Positions 54,392 to 64,000 of a stretch of 64,000 nucleotides of DNA are shown piece by piece. The number at the start of each line of letters is the position of its first letter. Within the stretch, counting starts at the first letter, position 1. Made by a program: the position numbers and the translations under genes. Below the pieces are notes generated by a model. That model had not been told where the DNA came from, did no database searches, and worked only from the letters and a program-made list of their open reading frames with translations. Source of the stretch: Trichosporon coremiiforme (taxonomy: Eukaryota > Basidiomycota > Tremellomycetes > Trichosporonales > Trichosporonaceae); assembly GCA_039545355.1 (NCBI GenBank), contig BCJJ01000002.1, positions 1,397,518 through 1,461,517 of the forward strand, read 5' to 3'.

Positions 54392-56116
54392 TCATGCCTG
54401 GCGCGAGAATCCCGCCCCTTCCTCCGGAATGCGGTACTTGGGGGGCGCGACCCACCTCGTCTTGTCCCAGGCCCAGTAGCTCTTGCCGAGCTTGTCGGGC
54501 CAGTCGTGGCAGCGCACGCGCGAGGGCGGGTTCTCGTCCCAGTCAATCTGCTCGCTGTGCTCGCGGTCCGGGACGGGGTACTCGACGAACCCGCGGAGGC
54601 GCGCGTCGTCCTTGCCGTACGTCAGGTGCACGCCGGGGATGGTCTGGATGCGCCCGAAGCCGTAGCTCCAGAAGTCCCACGAGATGAAGGCGGATTCGGA
54701 CGCCTGGCACTCCTCCGTGCCCTCCGGCTGGTCGGGGCGGCGCGGCTCTGCGCGGCGGAAGCGCACGTTGTAAGGAGGCAAGAAGGGCGTCGGGTTCATC
54801 ACGACCATGCCGTTCCAGCCCGCGAAGACTTGGTACGGCAGCAGGCGGACGTGGCGCTCGCGCGTCGGGCCGTGCGAAACGAAGAGCTGCATGTCAGCTG
54901 GAGCGTCTCACCCGACAGCTAGGATTGCGCCTGCACTTACCTTTTGGTCCTTCTTCTGCTCCTCCTCGGGGACGGGGAAGGGCGTGTAGAGGTCGCCGCT
55001 CATGTCGCGTCCGACCCATCCGTCGTAGAACCACTTGCCGGCGTGGTCCCAGCCGCACGTCATGTCGGCGTCCTGGGCAAAGTGCTGGTGCAGGAGCTCG
55101 AGGTAGTGGGATGCGCCGAGGTAGACGTCGTTGTAGAAGATGATGGCGCTCCAGGGCTTTCCGTCCGGCGCGAGCGCGGGAGTCTTGCTCTTGAAGATTG
55201 GCTCCATGGCGTCGTTGCGCAGCTCGGCGAGCTTCTCAATGCGGTGGTGCTTCTCCCACTCGACCTTGGGCAGGTGTGTGCGAACGAAAATGTTCTCGGG
55301 CGGAACACCGATGTACAGCAGGTGCTTCTTCATCGCGCCCGCGATGAGCTCGCCAGAGCCGTCGTCAGAGTCGCCCTCGTGCAGCGAGAAAACGAGAGAT
55401 TCGGGACCAAGGAAATCGGCGACAACAGTCCAGGCAGCGAACCAGTCGGGCAGCATGCCGGCGACCTGGCGACAGACCGTCACAAACAGGTAGCGCTTCT
55501 CGCCGCCCTGGGCCCAGGTGCGCGTGTTGACGTCCCACTCGCCGCCGAGGTGCGCGTAGCGCGCCTTCAGCTCGTCGTTCAGGTAAGGCGCAAAGATGGT
55601 CGCACCCATGTTGTGCTCGCGGGGGACGGCGGGGACGTCCTCCTTGATCTGGTTCAGGAGGGGGACGAGGAAGTCGAACGCCTCGTTCAGCGACGGCAGG
55701 GGCCCTTCAGTGTACTGGTTGGTCGTGCCCTCGACGAGCTTGCGCGACTTGCCGGGGTGGAACGGGTTGGAGCGCTTGTCGACCTCCTTTGCGCGGTCCG
55801 TGTCCGGCTCTCTCGGCCGGTCGTGCTTGTTGTAGGCATAGTACTTTGCCGGGGTGTCAACGCCCATGCCGGGGTTGTACGGTCCGGGGTAATCGCGCCA
55901 GCTGGGCACGTTCGGGTTGCGCTCGGATGTCGTGCTCGCATCCCATCGCGACGTGTCGAGCCGCTTCGTCGACCACACGAACACGACAAGCAGCACGGCG
56001 GCGGCTCCGATCGCAACGCGGATGAGCGGCCGCGGAATCGTCATCCCGGAGCTCCCACTCAGGCGGTTTGTTGTCGGGAGGCTGGGGCCGGAGGACAGAC
56101 CGGGAACCTTGATCAT
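54392..56116 (-). CDS. CAP59/CMT1-family mannosyltransferase (capsule-type)
   Basis: Two exons: complement(join(54392..54886, 54941..56116)), 556 residues. Type II membrane layout: short cytosolic N-terminus, helix VAIGAAAVLLVVFVW (about 34-50), lumenal domain. Family motifs: YLFVTVCRQVAGMLPDWFAA, SLHEGDSDDGSGELI, KVEWEKHHRIEKLAELRNDA, IIFYNDVYLGASHYLELLHQ, DADMTCGWDHAGKWFYDGWV and WNGMVVMNPTPFLPPYNVRF. This GT69-type family includes cryptococcal Cap59, Cap60 and Cmt1, acting in Golgi glucuronoxylomannan or alpha-1,3-mannan synthesis. Which paralogue this is cannot be told here. The start at 56116 is preferred over a longer frame with no ATG. Confidence 0.92.
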
Positions 56117-57947
56117 GGAGAGAAAGTTCAAAGTCAGGTCACCGGTTAGTAAGGGGGTCGGGGGCTCGAAATGCACCCGATCAGAAACAGCGATGGCGAG
56201 GCCCGACGTGGCGCGCAGCGTATCTGCTTTTCGCTGAGATGCCGGGTTCAGATGAGGCGTCGCGATCTAAGCGTGATGTGGGCTCGGCTCGGGGTGGCGT
56301 CCGTCAGATGGGAGGAAGAGTATTTCCGCCTGATGCCGAGAAAAGAGAATGCGACGTGTGTTGGCGGCGCGGTGTTGGCCGGGCCCTCACGGGTGTCGGC
56401 GACAGGCGGGGAGGCGTTGGCCGCAGGGAAAGCGTAGGAAAGGAATAGATCGCGCAATGACTGTGTTCCAGTCGATCGAGTGTAGACTATCTGGGGGATA
56501 CGGGCTGCGCGGGTGAGCCAAAGCAGCCAGTAGATAGGAAGGACTCTGGCTAGTGTGAAGTCAGGGGTTGCCGTCGGTCGAGGGAGGATCCAAAGAATCG
56601 AAAATCAGGTATCAGGCGCAAGGAATGCGCGCGGTGCAGGCGCTTTTTGCCGTGTTTGCTGTCGCGTCGAGCGGGCGGCGTGGCTGTCGTGGCTGAAGGG
56701 CTTTCGAAAGTGCAGCGTGGAGCTCCAGCTGGCTAGCGCTGTGCAGAGAACAAAGGTAGAAGTGAAGGAGGGAGACGGTGAAAATGGGCGGACGGGAGGA
56801 AGGCGGATGATGAAGATGAGGGTGAAAGTGAGGTAAGAAAATGATAAGAGACAAGTGAGTGAGTACACGCATGTGATGTGGAACGGAACGAGTCCGCAGC
56901 AAGGCAGACGGAGGCGATAATGGCAAGCGCGAATAGGTCCGGGGTGTGTGTTTCGATGGACCGGTGTGCTGCGCGCGTGTATCTGCGCGTCTCGAGCTTG
57001 CTCTACAGGCTGCGGGCTGCGGGCATCTGAGCTTGCACACTTCCTTCCTTTGCGCCTTCCTTCTTCCCTTCTACCCCTCTGCCCCTCTACCCTTCTCCTC
57101 TCTGCCCTGCGTTGGTTCGTTCGGATTACTGTTGGGTGGAGCTGCTATGCTTGCCCCTGAGCACTACAAGTGAGTGCGCAGGGACGGCCGTGCCTGCCAT
57201 TAGCCTCGCGCCGACCCTGGTGACATCTCACCTGCGCGCGCTGGAGGCGGCAGGCGCAGCACCCAGGCTGAACTGGCGGACGGTCCGATGCAACGTGGAT
57301 CGTCTCCCACAGCCCACAGCTGTTGCCCATTCATCTTCATCTTCGGCACAGCTTCCAAGCCATAATGGCTTTAAGCCATGACGCCCTCCGCGCCCATGAG
57401 CCATCATGCATCGCCCATGACATCTCGAACACTGACGGATCCGAGCCAAGCCTTCGACCCACACACTGTTGTTAGTCTGCACAACAACTCGCTCTTTGAC
57501 ACCTCATATAAGAGATCACACCTTTAGATTTCGGCAGCCGTCTCCATCTATCCACCTTCGGAGAGTGCCGAACCTTCGGAACACACATGGCAGAGCGACC
57601 AGTCGTCAGAGACCGCAGCAGAGTCTCAACATAATGTTCCGAAGTTAACTCGACCTAACATCCTCTGCTCATCACCACTAACACCGTCGTTGGCTCAGAC
57701 AGCGGAGGACAAGTCCGGCGGCCGTGCGTGCTTCTTATGCCAGGCGCAACAGTGTCTCCCCTCTGATCCTCTGACCACATGCGTCCAAAAAGCTCGTTTC
57801 GGACAAACCTATGCATCACTCGCAGTTGAGCCCTTCCGACTTCGGCTCCTGCTGATCGAGCACCTTGGGCCAGGACTGGGTCACTGCGCTGGAACGTCTT
57901 TGACAAGATCTGCATCTGACACTGCTATGAGCTACTTTCCTACATTT
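56117..57947. other. Gap without a supported gene
   Basis: 1.8 kb upstream of the CAP59-like gene. A pyrimidine-rich stretch at 57060-57105 precedes a short frame (MLAPEHYK, from 57147) with a GTGAGT donor at 57170, but no following exon on the plus strand is convincing. No other gene is seen. Confidence 0.4.
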
Positions 57948-59341
57948 TTAGAGCTTGGAAGGGGAGGCGGCGCCGTCGTCGATCTTGACGACGAGCTTTC
58001 CAAAGTTGCGCCCCTCCTTCATGATGGTGAAGAGCTCCTCGACAGAGTTCATGTCGTCGAGGCTGCCCGTGGTGGAGATGATGGGGCGGATCTTGTGCTC
58101 GCTGACAAACTTGACCATGTCGTTGAACTCCTTCTTGCTGCCCATCGTGCTGCCCTTGAGCTCGAGATTGGCGAGCACCGCGTTCATCGTCCAGTCCATC
58201 TTCGGGCCGACCGTCATGCCGTACTGCGAAATGACACCACCGGTGCGCAGAAGCTTGACGCCCTTGGAGACGACGTCGCCGCCGGCACCGTCCACGATCG
58301 CGTCGAGGTACGGCCGGTCCTTGGGCAGCTGCTTCTTCAGCTCCTTCTCCCACCCCTGGGTCTTGTAGTTGACACCACCCTTTGCGCCGAGCTCCTTCGC
58401 CTTCTGCAGCTTCTCCTCCGAGCCGGACGTAACGTAGGTGTTGACGCCCATCGCAACGGCGAACTGGAGCACCTGCAGCGCAACACCGCCGCCAATACCA
58501 GTGATCAGAAGGTTCTTGCCCTTCTTGGCCGCGCCAGACTTGGTAACAAACGCACGCCAGCCGGTCAGGCCGGCGAGCGGGAGCGCGGCGGCCTCAACAG
58601 CGTTCAGGTGGGGAGGAGCAGGGACGACGTCGCTGGCGTTGACGACCATGTAGTCGCGGCAAGTACCCGAGTCCGACGCCAAGGTGCCTCCCGCGACGTG
58701 GAAGTCCGATCCCGGGCCCTGCTCGTCATCCTCCCAGTTGCGGAAGGGAAGGAGCAGGACATTGCGGCCCTTCAGGTCCTGAGGGGCGCCGGAACCGACC
58801 TCAGTAACGACACCAACACCATCGGCGAGGAGCGCGTGGTCGAACCCGATGCCGGGGTAGAGGTGCTGGCGGATGAAGAGGTCACGGTGGTTCAGCGCGG
58901 CCGCCTTAAGGCGAACGAGGACCTGGTTCGGGCCGGGCTTGGGAATCGGGGTGTCACGGATGTACAGGCTGTTGTTAGCTTGATGCCAATGGTGTCACAG
59001 CTCTGAATGCCATTCTGCTGGGAAGTCTCACACGCCCATAGCCACACAGGCCCTTGGACAGGCAGACAAGTGGCCAACTGGTCGCGCGATGGCCACTGTC
59101 TAGCGATATAGACAGAGCCAATGAGCAGCGTCGTGATGTCAAAGTGATCGCCCCTCGTCATTCCCGACGAAGCACGAAGGGAGACATCTTCTGTTGGTGG
59201 AAGAGGAAGGCACTCCGTTCTGTCGCGGAAAATGTGGAGTGACTGAGCGGTGCCCAGCGCCCACTGCGGCATGCATACTCACGGGTAGTACACCTGTCCG
59301 GGCTTGCCATCGATCTTCTTAACGAGGAGTTCGCGGGGCAT
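57948..59341 (-). CDS. Peroxisomal MDR-family oxidoreductase (zinc-independent type)
   Basis: Two exons: complement(join(57948..58968, 59283..59341)), 359 residues; intron 314 nt, long for this window. Medium-chain dehydrogenase/reductase fold: IPKPGPNQVLVRLKAAALNH, RDLFIRQHLYPGIGFDHAL, cofactor site ITGIGGGVALQVLQFAVAMG, then DAIVDGAGGDVVSKGVKLL. The catalytic zinc Cys/His set of alcohol dehydrogenases is not evident, so a quinone-oxidoreductase/enoyl-reductase-like activity is more likely. The protein ends PSKL: the C-terminal SKL is a classic type 1 peroxisomal targeting signal. The substrate is unknown. Confidence 0.9.
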
Positions 59342-60212
59342 CTTGCTGGTGTTTGATCTCAGAGATGAGCGGAGCAGAGAGAGAAACATGCAATGATATA
59401 CATGCGCGCGAGACAATCACATGAATCAGCAGCACCACCGCACGAGGGCTGGCACGGCCGCCTTCCCCAGCGATAATGCCCCCGGCTATCCTGAAGATGC
59501 CGAGCCGACTTCGGCTGAGTCCGCCAGTGGCGTCATCTACGGCCTGCTGCGATGGGCTTAGTCAAGATCTTGCTACATTCCTCCGGACTCTGTTTAAGCA
59601 TCGCTGAGGACTAACAGCTCCGAGATAGTGCTTACAGAGAGCAAGGTCTTGCAAGGCGAATGCTTGGAGGTCTTTTGTCAGCGGTTGCTTACAGCTCCTG
59701 TTGTGCGGGTGGAGGATGACAGCCCAAGGGTGGTCGTCAGATCGCGAAGGGGCTGTTGTGCTGGTAAAGGCTCTCCGCAACACCGTTACTTCTCTTTCTG
59801 TATCACACATCGCCCTTCGATACGTAGTATGCTTCAGACGACGACAAGCTGACTCTGTCCATTTGCCACAGCGGGGAGGGACCTATGGGCTTCGGTGGAG
59901 GTTGGCCGGTGGAAAACATGGGTCGCTTGTCGCTTGGTGGCTGAGAGCGCACTTGGCTCCGCTTCGTACAGCCCTACCATCGTCCCCCCAAGCTGTGGCT
60001 GAGCAGATCCCTCAACGATGAAGAGTAGCGATGGAAGAGAGCTTAGACGCGCTTCGACGCCCTTTAGGTTTGTAGCCCCGTGACTGGGACAGCTTCGTTT
60101 AAGCGATGTCCAACTCGGTTCACACGAACGTCATGTGTCCTTTAGCCACCGCACTCACCATCAACACCACCGAGCAACAACCCCGATCTTGAGTTTTGCT
60201 TCAAGCACTAAC
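59342..60212. other. Divergent intergenic region
   Basis: 870 bases between the MDR gene and the BTB-like gene. No gene is seen. Confidence 0.45.
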
Positions 60213-61030
60213 ATGCCGCCGTCGGAACCCGAGCCCTCCTCGCAGGAGCCCCCTCGTGCGCCGAGCCTTGTTCCCGACACCTGGGATCAGGGGGACTTCC
60301 TCCTAGTCTCAAGTGACGAGAAGTAGTTCCGCGTCAACAGCAACGTGCTTTTCTGGGCTAGGTAAGTTGTTCTCCTTCCTTCCTCTCATTCAACTACGCG
60401 CAGTTCAGCATAGTTGTTAACCCCAGCTCCGTTTTCGAGGACGCCGGCTCCGGGTCAGTCAACTCTCCGCGGGAGATTCGCTTCTGCGACCCCGGCTTCG
60501 AGCACGCCGGAGTGCCCGGTTCCTTCCTCCGTCTCTGCGTGCGGGGAACATTCGTGACCGACTCCTTCAGCTGGGGCGAGTGCGAGGTCGGCGTGGCGCT
60601 CATCGCTTTCCTGCGGAAGTACGACTGCACGCGCCCTCTGCGCGTCCTGAAGCTGTGTATCTCGGAGGCGCTGTTCGAGCGCCGCCTCTATCCGCTGCAC
60701 GCCTTCGCCCTGGGCGCGAATTTGGACGATGTGTCTCTGTGCTGCACTGCGTTCCGGGAGCGGGCGCAGTTTGACCCGCCCTCGCAGCTGGACAACGACC
60801 TTGCACTCGTGCTCTCCCCAGCCAAGGCGCTAAAGGACGGAGTATGGCCGTATCCCATCTGGCAGCACACGCCTCTACCGTACATCTACGCCGCGACGAA
60901 GGCCGCGAACATGTTTGAGAAGACGCCGCAGCGGTCCCACCACGGCTATGAAACGTCGAACTCCAGGAAGAAAGACCTCGCGGACGAGTTCGAGATGGCC
61001 ATCCGGGAGGTGAAAGCAACGGGCGTGTGA
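60213..61030 (+). pseudogene. BTB/POZ-like protein gene interrupted by one in-frame TAG
   Basis: Two exons: join(60213..60361, 60427..61030). The spliced frame is 251 codons, and codon 38 is TAG (60324-60326). The sequence reads DTWDQGDFLLVSSDEK, stop, FRVNSNVLFWASSVFEDAGS, then continues intact to KKDLADEFEMAIREVKATGV. The region around the stop is the conserved start of the BTB-like domain (residue 36-60), so the stop is not a natural end. The intron is GTAAGT...CCCAG and keeps frame. Downstream codons show no further breaks, so the lesion is recent, a sequencing error, or read through. BTB-like proteins of this kind form large, fast-evolving families in tremellomycetes; function unknown. 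Confidence 0.75.
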
Positions 61031-61298
61031 CGCCATCGAGCGACGCAATGGTGCCCCGATGCGTCGCTGGCATCAAACCACGATAACGACTCCGACGCAC
61101 ACCAGCTATCCGAAATGGCTAGCCAGTACCAGGTCGAAGTTAACGGACGTATAGGGGGGTCTATGAAGTATTCGAACAATAAAGTGTGGCGTTGTGGCTG
61201 CGAGACATGCTTCTTGAGAAGCATCTTCCAGCTCCATTTGCCGCCGTATGCATCGCTTTTGAGCAAATCTGATTAAATATTCGAACTCTACGCTCCAA
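61031..61298. other. Spacer between the BTB-like gene and the transposase remnant
   Basis: Contains two ATTCGAAC(A/T) motifs (near 61151 and 61279) that could be remnants of transposon ends. No gene. Confidence 0.3.
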
Positions 61299-61756
61299 AT
61301 GCCCAAGATACGCGAGTTTACACTTGCAGAGCACGCTGGAATGGCTGCGCTTGCCAAGCGCTTATCATTGAGGGCTGTGGCTGATGAGTACCAGTCTGCT
61401 CCTTCTACAATCTCTTACCAGCTCAAAAGATCACCGAATCGGCAGTCATGGACCCCAACTCTTCTGTGGACAATGCTCTGCTCAACAAGAAGCAACCTGG
61501 ATACCCACAAGCATACAGCAAGCGCGAGGAGGGAGCGGTTGTCAAGATAATCCAACAGCACTACAAGCTCAAGCCCAAGAAGCTCGTTCCAGTCGTCGAG
61601 GCCAATGTTAGGCGCTTATGCTTGTCCATAATTCACAGGATTATGCGTGAGAACGGCCTAGAGCGCTTCCTGGCCCTCTCTAAGCCCCTCTTGACTGCTC
61701 TGCACCGGCGCAAGCGACTGGCCGATGTCAAGAAGGCTCTCAGGCTCAATCCTTAG
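61299..61756 (+). mobile_element. Tc1/mariner-like transposase remnant
   Basis: Two frames together resemble the DNA-binding half of a Tc1/mariner transposase. Frame 1 (from 61299): MPKIREFTLAEHAGMAALAK, a pipsqueak-type helix-turn-helix. Frame 2 (about 61448-61756): IIQQHYKLKPKKLVPVVEAN then SIIHRIMRENGLERFLALSK and PLLTALHRRKRLADVKKALR, the Tc3-type HTH with the linker to the DDE domain. The frame changes near 61430-61450, and a stop at 61754 comes before any catalytic D/E residue. The DDE domain is missing, so it is dead. No clear inverted repeats seen. Confidence 0.65.
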
Positions 61757-61919
61757 ACATAAGAGACTTGCACAAGATGTGCCGCGGATATGGTGGCGTA
61801 CGGGGCAGTGGGGGAGGGTACCATTTAACGGCGAAACCGGCCAAGGTTGTCACGCCTAAGCTCTAAGCCGGACGAAGGGAGCTCTTGGGCGACGCAGCAT
61901 CACAGCGCCTCTGTGCACA

Positions 61920-62400
61920 CTGTACTGAACATTAGCTACACGGTTATGTTCTTCACGGCCTTGATGGCGACTCTGTATTCATGTGCCACGTCGAGCTCTC
62001 CGCTCTCGCTTTCCGACACCGATATGACGCCTCGGACTGGAGGCCAACCGGACTCGATCTACTTCCCGAGGTGAGCGGGGGCGACATGGCCCTGGACATC
62101 GTTAGCCTCAATGCTCGGGGGGGTCTGGGTATCATTTCGGAGCCTGGCAGCACGTGGCCGTACCAGCTGTGGACCATGGTGCCGGCTGATTACCTTTAGC
62201 CGCAGCAGTGGCTTGGAGCAAGGTGTGGACATCCCAGACGGTGTGCAACGTCAGAGGTGCTCAACCATGCAGTCACGGCTTCGGCGTCTATAGTGACAGG
62301 TGTCCACATTGCGCGGAGGCAAGGTGAAGGAGATGGCCGTGGCCGACATTGCCGTGGAGTTTGAGATGGCCATCGGCGAGGTCCAGAAGGTCATACTGAC
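61920..62400 (+). pseudogene. Eroded second copy of the BTB-like gene
   Basis: Fragments match the intact-looking upstream copy in order but with changed frames: LHGLDGDSVFMCHVELSALA (compare LHAFALGANLDDVSLCCTAF), WPYQLWTMVPADYL (compare WPYPIWQHTPLPYIY), and ADIAVEFEMAIGEVQKVI (compare ADEFEMAIREVKAT). Several stops and frameshifts separate them. The last fragment lies about 62345-62397. It lacks a recognisable N-terminal half. Probably a tandem duplicate that decayed; the transposase remnant lies between the two copies. Confidence 0.5.
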
Positions 62401-63282
62401 CGGTCGAGCTGAGAAATCGATGGCGAATTACGAGAGCCCCCTGTGAGACATGAATAGATTGGTGAAACTGGTGCTTGACCACAGGATGTAGGCGCACGAG
62501 CTGTTGTCTCGATCACGTATACCTGTTTTGTCAAGAGTCTCCAGTATCTGGGGGTTTGGCGGTCGACGTGAGTGCAGCCCGGCATGCGTCTGCGCGTGAG
62601 ACAGTATCGGTCAGTTGACAGGCAGCTGAATACCGCACAGCTCTGGTGACCGCGCAGGTGTTTGTTCGAAAGGTGAATGCAGAAACGGTGAGGATGAGGG
62701 AAACGATGAGGATGAGAGTGCGATTGTCAACTTGATTTGGGTATCCCCGATATCCCACCCCGTGCCGCCCCTTGAACGCCGAGAGTGGCGTACACCAAGC
62801 AGTAGCAACAAACCCGTTGGACACCGCCCAGTAGTGATCAAACGAGTTACGTGCCTTCCTGCTCGTGCTTCGGGAGGTGTTGGATCTTCCGCATTCGCCC
62901 TCACATCGTGTCGACGACCGGCTAAAATGGCTTGTACGAGACAAGTTGCAGACGAGCTTGAGCCGGAATCGCTCCCAGCAGACGGGAATGCGCTGGTGTC
63001 CTCTGATGGGCGCGTCTCGGCCACAACTCTGTGCTACATATGCTCAATGTATTGATCCGATATCTACGAGAGGCTGCTGCTGCACCACGTCTGTGAGTGC
63101 TTGACATTGCTGAAGAGCACGGCTGCTGTCTCACTCGAGTCGGCCGGCTCCCATAGCTTGCGAGTAACACATGCATAGCATTTCACGCTTCCCTTCTTCA
63201 TCCAAGACACACTTCGCACTTCCTTTCGCGTCTGATTATTCCAAAAAATTCACACGGTTCAACCTCCTAATGCAAGCCCTGC
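62401..63282. other. Gap without a supported gene
   Basis: 880 bases; no family-like frame. A GGTGAGGATGAGGG/ACGATGAGGATGAG near-repeat occurs at 62685-62720. Confidence 0.4.
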
Positions 63283-64000
63283 CTAGCTGTCGAGGTTGCA
63301 CTTGTCCGGGCGGAGAGCGCACCACTCGGGCTGCAGGGGTCTGGCGGCAATACCGCGCTCGACCATGCGGTACCTGATGTCGTTCATAGCGTGCACATAG
63401 TCGGGGGCGGTCTTGTTGCCTCCGTTCCAGAACACCTCAGCGAGGGCGGCAGCGCGCGGCCACAGCTGCGAGTCGACGTTGGTCTCGTCGGTCTGCTCGC
63501 ACCACAGGCTCGCCTGCCCGCCCATGACCTGGCTGTGCTGCTCGGGCGTCGTGCCGTTGAACGGGTCGAAGGAGAGCATCTTCATCCACGTCTTGAACGG
63601 GTCGCACCAGCTGTTGCCCACGCCGGACGCGCCCGGCGTGCTTGGGTCAGCGGGAATCCAACCACCCTGCCCGCCTGAAGGTCAGCTCTGCGATCGAGTG
63701 GGTGACTCACAGTCGAGGTAGAAGAACTCGTTCGCAGCGTGGATGAGCTTGAACCCCTTGTCGACGACGGCCTTGACGTTCTTCGCGTCGATCCAGACAG
63801 TCACGAGCGTGTCGTTCCCGAGCCCCTGGTCGCCGTGCGCGAGCGCCATCTCCTCCCATACGACGGGCGTCTTGCCCTTGTCGCGCAGCGTCTTGTGCGT
63901 CTGTACCGTGAACTCCTTCAGGAGCTCGTTCAGCGTCGCGTTCTTCGCCTTCATGACTTCCTGCGTCGGGCCGTCGTTCAGCATGCAGTTCTCGTTGAGC
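63283..64000 (-). CDS. C-terminal part of a GH20 beta-N-acetylhexosaminidase (5' end outside window)
   Basis: Two visible exons: complement(join(63283..63674, 63711..64000)); the gene continues past the right edge. The 36-nt intron splits a Cys codon. Visible sequence: TPVVWEEMALAHGDQGLGND, TLVTVWIDAKNVKAVVDKGF, AANEFFYLDCGQGGWIPADP, then GGQASLWCEQTDETNVDSQL and WPRAAALAEVFWNGGNKTAP. The substrate-binding Trp in VWIDA and SLWCEQTD fits GH20 HexA-type enzymes. The catalytic Asp-Glu pair is in the missing part. The enzyme removes terminal GlcNAc from chitin oligomers or glycans, and is usually secreted or vacuolar. The signal peptide cannot be judged. Confidence 0.92.

Noticed and set aside
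57147..57176. First exon of a plus-strand gene (MLAPEHYK then GTGAGT)
   Set aside because: No downstream plus-strand exon with a continuing frame or family match; the next gene is on the minus strand.
60324..60326. Programmed stop-codon readthrough in the BTB-like gene
   Set aside because: The context TAG TTC is not a known strong readthrough motif and no C-terminal targeting extension depends on it; a lesion or error is simpler, so it is reported as a pseudogene with readthrough only as an alternative.

Overview
The window is nuclear DNA of a basidiomycete yeast, most likely a GC-rich tremellomycete near the Trichosporonales. Four things point there. Most introns are only 34-50 nt, with a CTGAC/CTAAC branch site just before the acceptor. 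There is a CAP59/CMT1-type capsule glycosyltransferase and a divergent BTB-like family. Genes are compact and often divergent. Finally, coding sequence is strongly GC-rich. I can reconstruct about twenty protein genes with exon-level coordinates; no rRNA or tRNA gene was found.

Layout, left to right. 1-653: 3' end of an unrecognised gene, then 3 kb of non-coding DNA with two long poly-G runs. 3.7-6.0 kb: a TATA-driven secreted polyprotein with about eight KR-bounded repeats (a Kex2-processed repeat protein). 6.6-27.2 kb: an RNA-biogenesis-rich stretch with Pba1 (proteasome chaperone), Spt4, Snu66/SART1, a LIM-LIM-C1-RhoGAP protein, Mex67, SF3b145/Cus1, a coiled-coil protein and Pml1/SNIP1. 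This is interrupted by a 5 kb gene-free stretch (15.0-19.9 kb) with clustered microsatellites. 27.5-35.8 kb: a Cys-rich putative zinc-cluster protein, the golgin CASP/Coy1, and the centrin-binding spindle-pole protein Sfi1.

35.8-39.5 kb has no convincing gene but holds an array of eight hairpin-forming repeats, two of which carry compensatory base changes. This is the most unusual non-coding structure in the window. 39.5-47.1 kb: a LURP-one-related/Tubby-C-like protein, a nitrilase-family amidase, and cytosolic aspartate aminotransferase built from tiny exons (4, 34, 20, 57 and 8 nt). 47.5-59.3 kb: MCM4 with two MluI cell-cycle boxes, a tail-anchored fatty-aldehyde dehydrogenase, the CAP59-like mannosyltransferase, and an MDR oxidoreductase ending in the peroxisomal signal SKL.

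60.2-62.4 kb is a decaying accessory patch: a BTB-like gene broken by one in-frame TAG, a Tc1/mariner-like transposase remnant, and a second eroded BTB-like copy. The window ends inside a GH20 beta-N-acetylhexosaminidase on the minus strand.

Functionally the window is mostly housekeeping: splicing, export, transcription elongation, replication, Golgi, spindle pole and amino-acid metabolism. Peroxisomal and aldehyde oxidation genes and two cell-surface or secreted functions (capsule-type glycosyltransferase, Kex2 repeat protein) are the lineage-flavoured content.
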